From Methanosaeta sp. NSP1 (lineage in GTDB: Archaea > Halobacteriota > Methanosarcinia > Methanotrichales > Methanotrichaceae): a DNA stretch of 9,724 nt. The stretch is taken from positions 1 to 9,724 of the forward strand of contig NOLC01000245.1 of NCBI GenBank assembly GCA_002256595.1. The letters are read 5' to 3'. Of the stretch, positions 7,450 to 9,724 are shown one piece after another. Under the pieces are notes generated by a model. That model searched no databases and was not told where the DNA came from. It was given only the letters and a program-made list of their open reading frames with translations. Both the position numbers and the translations under genes were made by a program. Numbering within the stretch: the first letter of the stretch is position 1; each line of letters opens with the position of its first letter.

Positions 7450-7454
7450 TTTGC

Positions 7455-7949
7455 TTGGAAAGCGAGAAAGCCATTCTGGTGGCCACGCCCTTCAAAAAGA
7501 GGGGCAAGAGCAGTTTGAAGATCAGCGATTTCATATTTGCTCTCTCCCTGGACCTGAAATGGGGGCCGCCGGAGAAGGTGAGGGCTCTCTTGAGGGAAGC
7601 TGAAGCAGAAGGCATGGTCAGGATGGAGGGAGATATGGTCGATGCCCTCTTCGACCTGGCAGCAGTAGAGGTTCCCCTGGGATTCAAACCCTCTACAGAG
7701 GAAGGAATACTGGATCAGGGAATCAGGCTCATCACCTCTCATACCGGCATGAGCCGAAAGGAGGTCATAGCAGCGGCCAACGAAAAGCAGGATTCACTGA
7801 AAAAGCTGGTGGAGCTGGATGCAGTGGTCTTGCTCCTGGCCAGGGAAATGGGCATAGATGTAAAAGATCTGGCCGGCCAGGCCTACCAGAACCTTCTGGC
7901 CCGGGCCGGGGACCATGACACAGAGAGCGGCCCAAGCCCAATGGCATGA
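7455..7949 (+). CDS. DUF2240 family protein (archaeal, function unknown)
   Basis: The 164-residue product is soluble, with no signal peptide or membrane segment. It looks like the archaeal DUF2240 family. Its features are an N-terminal ATPFKKRGKSSLKISDF, the LSLDLKWGPPEKV motif near residues 30-42, the helix ALLREAEAEGMV, then VEVPLGFKPS near 72-81. A second helical part has TGMSRKEVIAAANEKQ and ends in LLAREMGIDVKDL. The order of a short winged-helix-like N-terminal part and a helical C-terminal part suggests a nucleic-acid-binding or regulatory protein, but no function is established that I can name. The start is TTG with GAGGTG upstream. It is the first gene of a rightward cluster and is divergent from the secreted-protein operon. 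Confidence 0.85.
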   Translation: MESEKAILVATPFKKRGKSSLKISDFIFALSLDLKWGPPEKVRALLREAEAEGMVRMEGDMVDALFDLAAVEVPLGFKPSTEEGILDQGIRLITSHTGMSRKEVIAAANEKQDSLKKLVELDAVVLLLAREMGIDVKDLAGQAYQNLLARAGDHDTESGPSPMA

Positions 7950-7990
7950 ATCGATAATCAATTCAATTAATTCATATTTGCAATTGAAGG
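7950..7990 (+). promoter_or_regulatory. AT-rich spacer, possible internal promoter
   Basis: This 46-base gap between two same-strand genes is strikingly AT-rich (TCAATTCAATTAATTCATAT at about 7959-7978) within otherwise GC-rich surroundings. It may hold a TATA-like element for the small gene and the radical SAM gene, which would then have a very short leader. No exact TATA consensus is present. Confidence 0.4.
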
Positions 7991-7995
7991 TCTCC

Positions 7996-8325
7996 ATGAG
8001 CGACGAAGACAGGGCCACAAAGGCGACTCTCTACGAGCTGCTGGGGATATCCCGGGAGCGTGCTGATGAGATCGCCCGCATGGTGCGGGCCTCATTCTCC
8101 CAATCCAAGAGCCCATCGGAGTGGATAGCAGGGCTGGCGGAGGAGTTTCATATAGAGGCGGGGGAGATGGCAGAGGTCTTCGCCTGCGGATGGTTCGCAG
8201 GAAAGTATGCCGGGGTATCCGAGGTCTTCCAGACGGTGCAAAAGGAGATAGACCGGAGGGAATTGGATCTGGCGGAGAAGAAAGAGAAACAGAGCCGACA
8301 TCCTCCTCCGGACGGATACGCATAA
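7996..8325 (+). CDS. Small conserved-looking hypothetical protein
   Basis: I do not recognise this family. The 109-residue product is acidic, predicted mostly helical and soluble, with a highly charged tail (residues about 80-101, rich in Glu, Lys and Arg) that could form an extended helix, followed by a Pro-rich end. Residues 10-36 (LYELLGISRERADEIARMV) look like a helix-turn-helix-like or small helical bundle. A Gly/aromatic patch with a single Cys (VFACGWFAGKYAG, Cys64) is the most distinctive motif. The ATG at 7996, preceded by GAAGGTC, is preferred over the upstream in-frame ATG at 7915. The upstream choice would overlap the DUF2240 gene and translate the AT-rich spacer. It is 40 bases ahead of the radical SAM gene and probably co-transcribed with it. 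Confidence 0.65.
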   Translation: MSDEDRATKATLYELLGISRERADEIARMVRASFSQSKSPSEWIAGLAEEFHIEAGEMAEVFACGWFAGKYAGVSEVFQTVQKEIDRRELDLAEKKEKQSRHPPPDGYA

Positions 8326-8365
8326 TCGTAAGCTTAATCTCATATGGGCAGATGAGAATGGCTTT

Positions 8366-9715
8366 ATGACCCCCAGGGTTCTCTTCACCACCGTTTACAG
8401 AAACAGCTCCGAGCCCTATGACTACATCGGAGCCAATACCAGGTCATGGTTTAGATTTTACTGGCCTCGCATCCAGTCCTTCGGCCTGCGGTTTCTCAAG
8501 CAGAACATCCCCGAGCTGGAGATACTGGAGTTTCCCACCTGGGAGGAGTACCAGAAGAAGCTGCAAGAGGGCTGGGATGTGGTGGGGCTCTCGTTCTATC
8601 TCAGCGAGACCCATGAGGCAGTGGAGATGGCGGAGGCAGCGCGGGCCGCGGGAGCGGGAGAGGTATGGGCCGGCAACTACGGCGCTCTGACCACTGCGGT
8701 TCAGGACAAGTTCGACCGCATCTTCGTGGGCTACTCGGAGCGGGAGCTGGCCCCATACTTTGGCCGGCAGATCAAGGATATCATTCACCCGCCCCTGATC
8801 GAGTATCTCAACACGCCCTTCAATATCAAGCTGAACATCTACGGAGTGATGTTCACCACCCGGGGCTGTCCCGTGGGCTGCAAGTTCTGCCAGACCCCGG
8901 TCTTCTGCAATAAGCCCAATATCATCTCTTTGGAGAGCATCGAGCGGGTGCTGGCCTATTACAAGCAGCAGGGCATCAATGTGGTCTTGATCGAGGACGA
9001 GAATTTCGGATGCAACCGAAAGCATGCCGACGCCGTGGTCGAGCTTCTGGACAAATACCAGATGGTCTGGGGATGCATGGCCCGGGCCGACTATTTGCGA
9101 AAGAAGATCGACGACTGGGCGGATATGAGAGAGAAGAACGGCAAGAAGGTGTCTGGATTTGGCGGGGCAGCCATAGGCATCGAGAACCTGCATCAAGAAC
9201 GCCTGGACCAGATGAAGAAGAAGGAAGGAACCGAGGATATTCTGGAGACGCTGCGCATGTTGCAGGCCCGGGGCTTGGGCACCGTGGGCTACTATATGAT
9301 CGGATTTGAGGAGGACACCGAGGAGTCCTTGCGGGAAGACATAGCCAAGCTGGCGGCTCTGAAGCTGGATATAACCCAGATCTGCGTGATCACACCTCTG
9401 CCCCAGACGCCCATGTGGACGGAGATTGAGGAGAAGTTCGGCATCTGGGATCACGATTATCATCATCATGACGGAAAGCACATGGTCTGGAATCATCCTC
9501 ATATCCGGCCGGAGAGGTTTCCCAAGATCCTGGACTGGTCCTTTAAGCAGGTCTATCCCTGGAGCGCGCCCATACGCACCTCGGGCAGGGTCTGGTCCAA
9601 TGCCTATCACTACGGCGGCTGGGCCGGGGTAAAAGAGGTCTTCGCCTACATCACCCGGGCCAATAAGTTCGACTGGAATGCCGGTCTTCGGCTGCTGGAA
9701 GTGAGCGGCAATTAA
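8366..9715 (+). CDS. Radical SAM protein with cobalamin-binding-like N-terminal domain
   Basis: The 449-residue product is a cytoplasmic radical SAM enzyme: it would bind a [4Fe-4S] cluster and cleave S-adenosylmethionine to start radical chemistry on an unknown substrate. The cluster motif is C168-xxx-C172-xx-C175 in TTRGCPVGCKFCQTP. The Gly-rich GGAAIGIE near residue 267 and the YYMIGFEEDTEESL segment (near 309) are typical of the B12-binding/radical SAM superfamily. Residues 1-140 (VLFTTVYRNS, then DVVGLSFYLSETHEAVEMA and GAGEVWAGNYGA) look like a Rossmann-type cobalamin-binding fold. The DxHxxG motif of base-off cobalamin binders is not visible, so binding may be lost or different. A His-rich stretch lies at 362-372 (DHDYHHHDGKH). 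The length is normal for the class. Start is ATG 8366, with only a weak ribosome binding site upstream. Substrate (lipid, cofactor or protein) is undetermined. Confidence 0.88.
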   Translation: MTPRVLFTTVYRNSSEPYDYIGANTRSWFRFYWPRIQSFGLRFLKQNIPELEILEFPTWEEYQKKLQEGWDVVGLSFYLSETHEAVEMAEAARAAGAGEVWAGNYGALTTAVQDKFDRIFVGYSERELAPYFGRQIKDIIHPPLIEYLNTPFNIKLNIYGVMFTTRGCPVGCKFCQTPVFCNKPNIISLESIERVLAYYKQQGINVVLIEDENFGCNRKHADAVVELLDKYQMVWGCMARADYLRKKIDDWADMREKNGKKVSGFGGAAIGIENLHQERLDQMKKKEGTEDILETLRMLQARGLGTVGYYMIGFEEDTEESLREDIAKLAALKLDITQICVITPLPQTPMWTEIEEKFGIWDHDYHHHDGKHMVWNHPHIRPERFPKILDWSFKQVYPWSAPIRTSGRVWSNAYHYGGWAGVKEVFAYITRANKFDWNAGLRLLEVSGN

Positions 9716-9724
9716 TCTCCATAT

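Noticed and set aside
7915..7995. Upstream ATG at 7915 for the small protein
   Set aside because: It overlaps the DUF2240 gene, has no ribosome binding site, and translates the AT-rich spacer; ATG 7996 is better.
8444..9610. 388-codon open frame on the minus strand opposite the radical SAM gene
   Set aside because: It runs antisense through a protein with clear family motifs; its Leu/Gln/His-rich translation shows no domain, and GC-rich genes commonly leave such open antisense frames.
8366..9715. Assignment of the radical SAM protein to tetraether or ring-forming lipid enzymes (Tes, Grs)
   Set aside because: Those share the superfamily but carry other features, including extra cysteine-ligated clusters in Tes that I do not see here; the motif evidence does not reach a specific substrate.

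Overview
The window looks like a chromosomal segment of a methanogenic or related euryarchaeon. The reasons are an AglJ-type archaeal N-glycosylation glycosyltransferase, a DUF2240 family protein (an archaeal family), secreted proteins dense in N-glycosylation sequons, AT-rich TATA-like promoters and GGTG-type ribosome binding sites. A methanogen of the Methanotrichales/Methanosarcinales type is my best guess, but this is an impression from gene content and was not tested. No RNA gene, CRISPR array, insertion sequence or prophage gene was seen, and no gap between genes reaches 300 bases.

Left part (1-1269, + strand): the 3' end of a phosphohexomutase (phosphomannomutase/phosphoglucosamine mutase type), followed directly by an AglJ-like membrane glycosyltransferase. 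One gene makes activated-sugar precursors and the other would load the first sugar onto the dolichol-phosphate carrier. The glycosyltransferase has no ATG, GTG or TTG ahead of its conserved N-terminal motif. The best start is an ATT codon one base after the mutase stop.

Middle part (1358-7296, - strand): two translationally coupled genes for secreted proteins. The upstream gene encodes a 528-residue protein with a signal peptide, Ig/NEW3-like modules and a C-terminal region resembling cell-wall-binding repeat 2. The downstream gene encodes a 1451-residue multidomain protein: signal peptide, glycoside-hydrolase-like TIM barrel, wall-binding-like Rossmann region, Ig-like insert, a gingipain (C25)-like peptidase domain with a plausible His/Cys dyad, and two tandem C-terminal GWN modules. 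The genes overlap by 4 bases (TTGA), and a strong ribosome binding site precedes the TTG start. This pair is the most unusual content of the window and may act on the cell envelope (S-layer, sheath or surface glycans).

Right part (7455-9715, + strand): a divergent promoter region leads into a DUF2240 protein, a small unrecognised protein and a radical SAM protein with a cobalamin-binding-like N-terminal domain. A separate AT-rich promoter may drive the last two. No clear functional link between this part and the secreted pair is visible beyond the shared intergenic promoter region.
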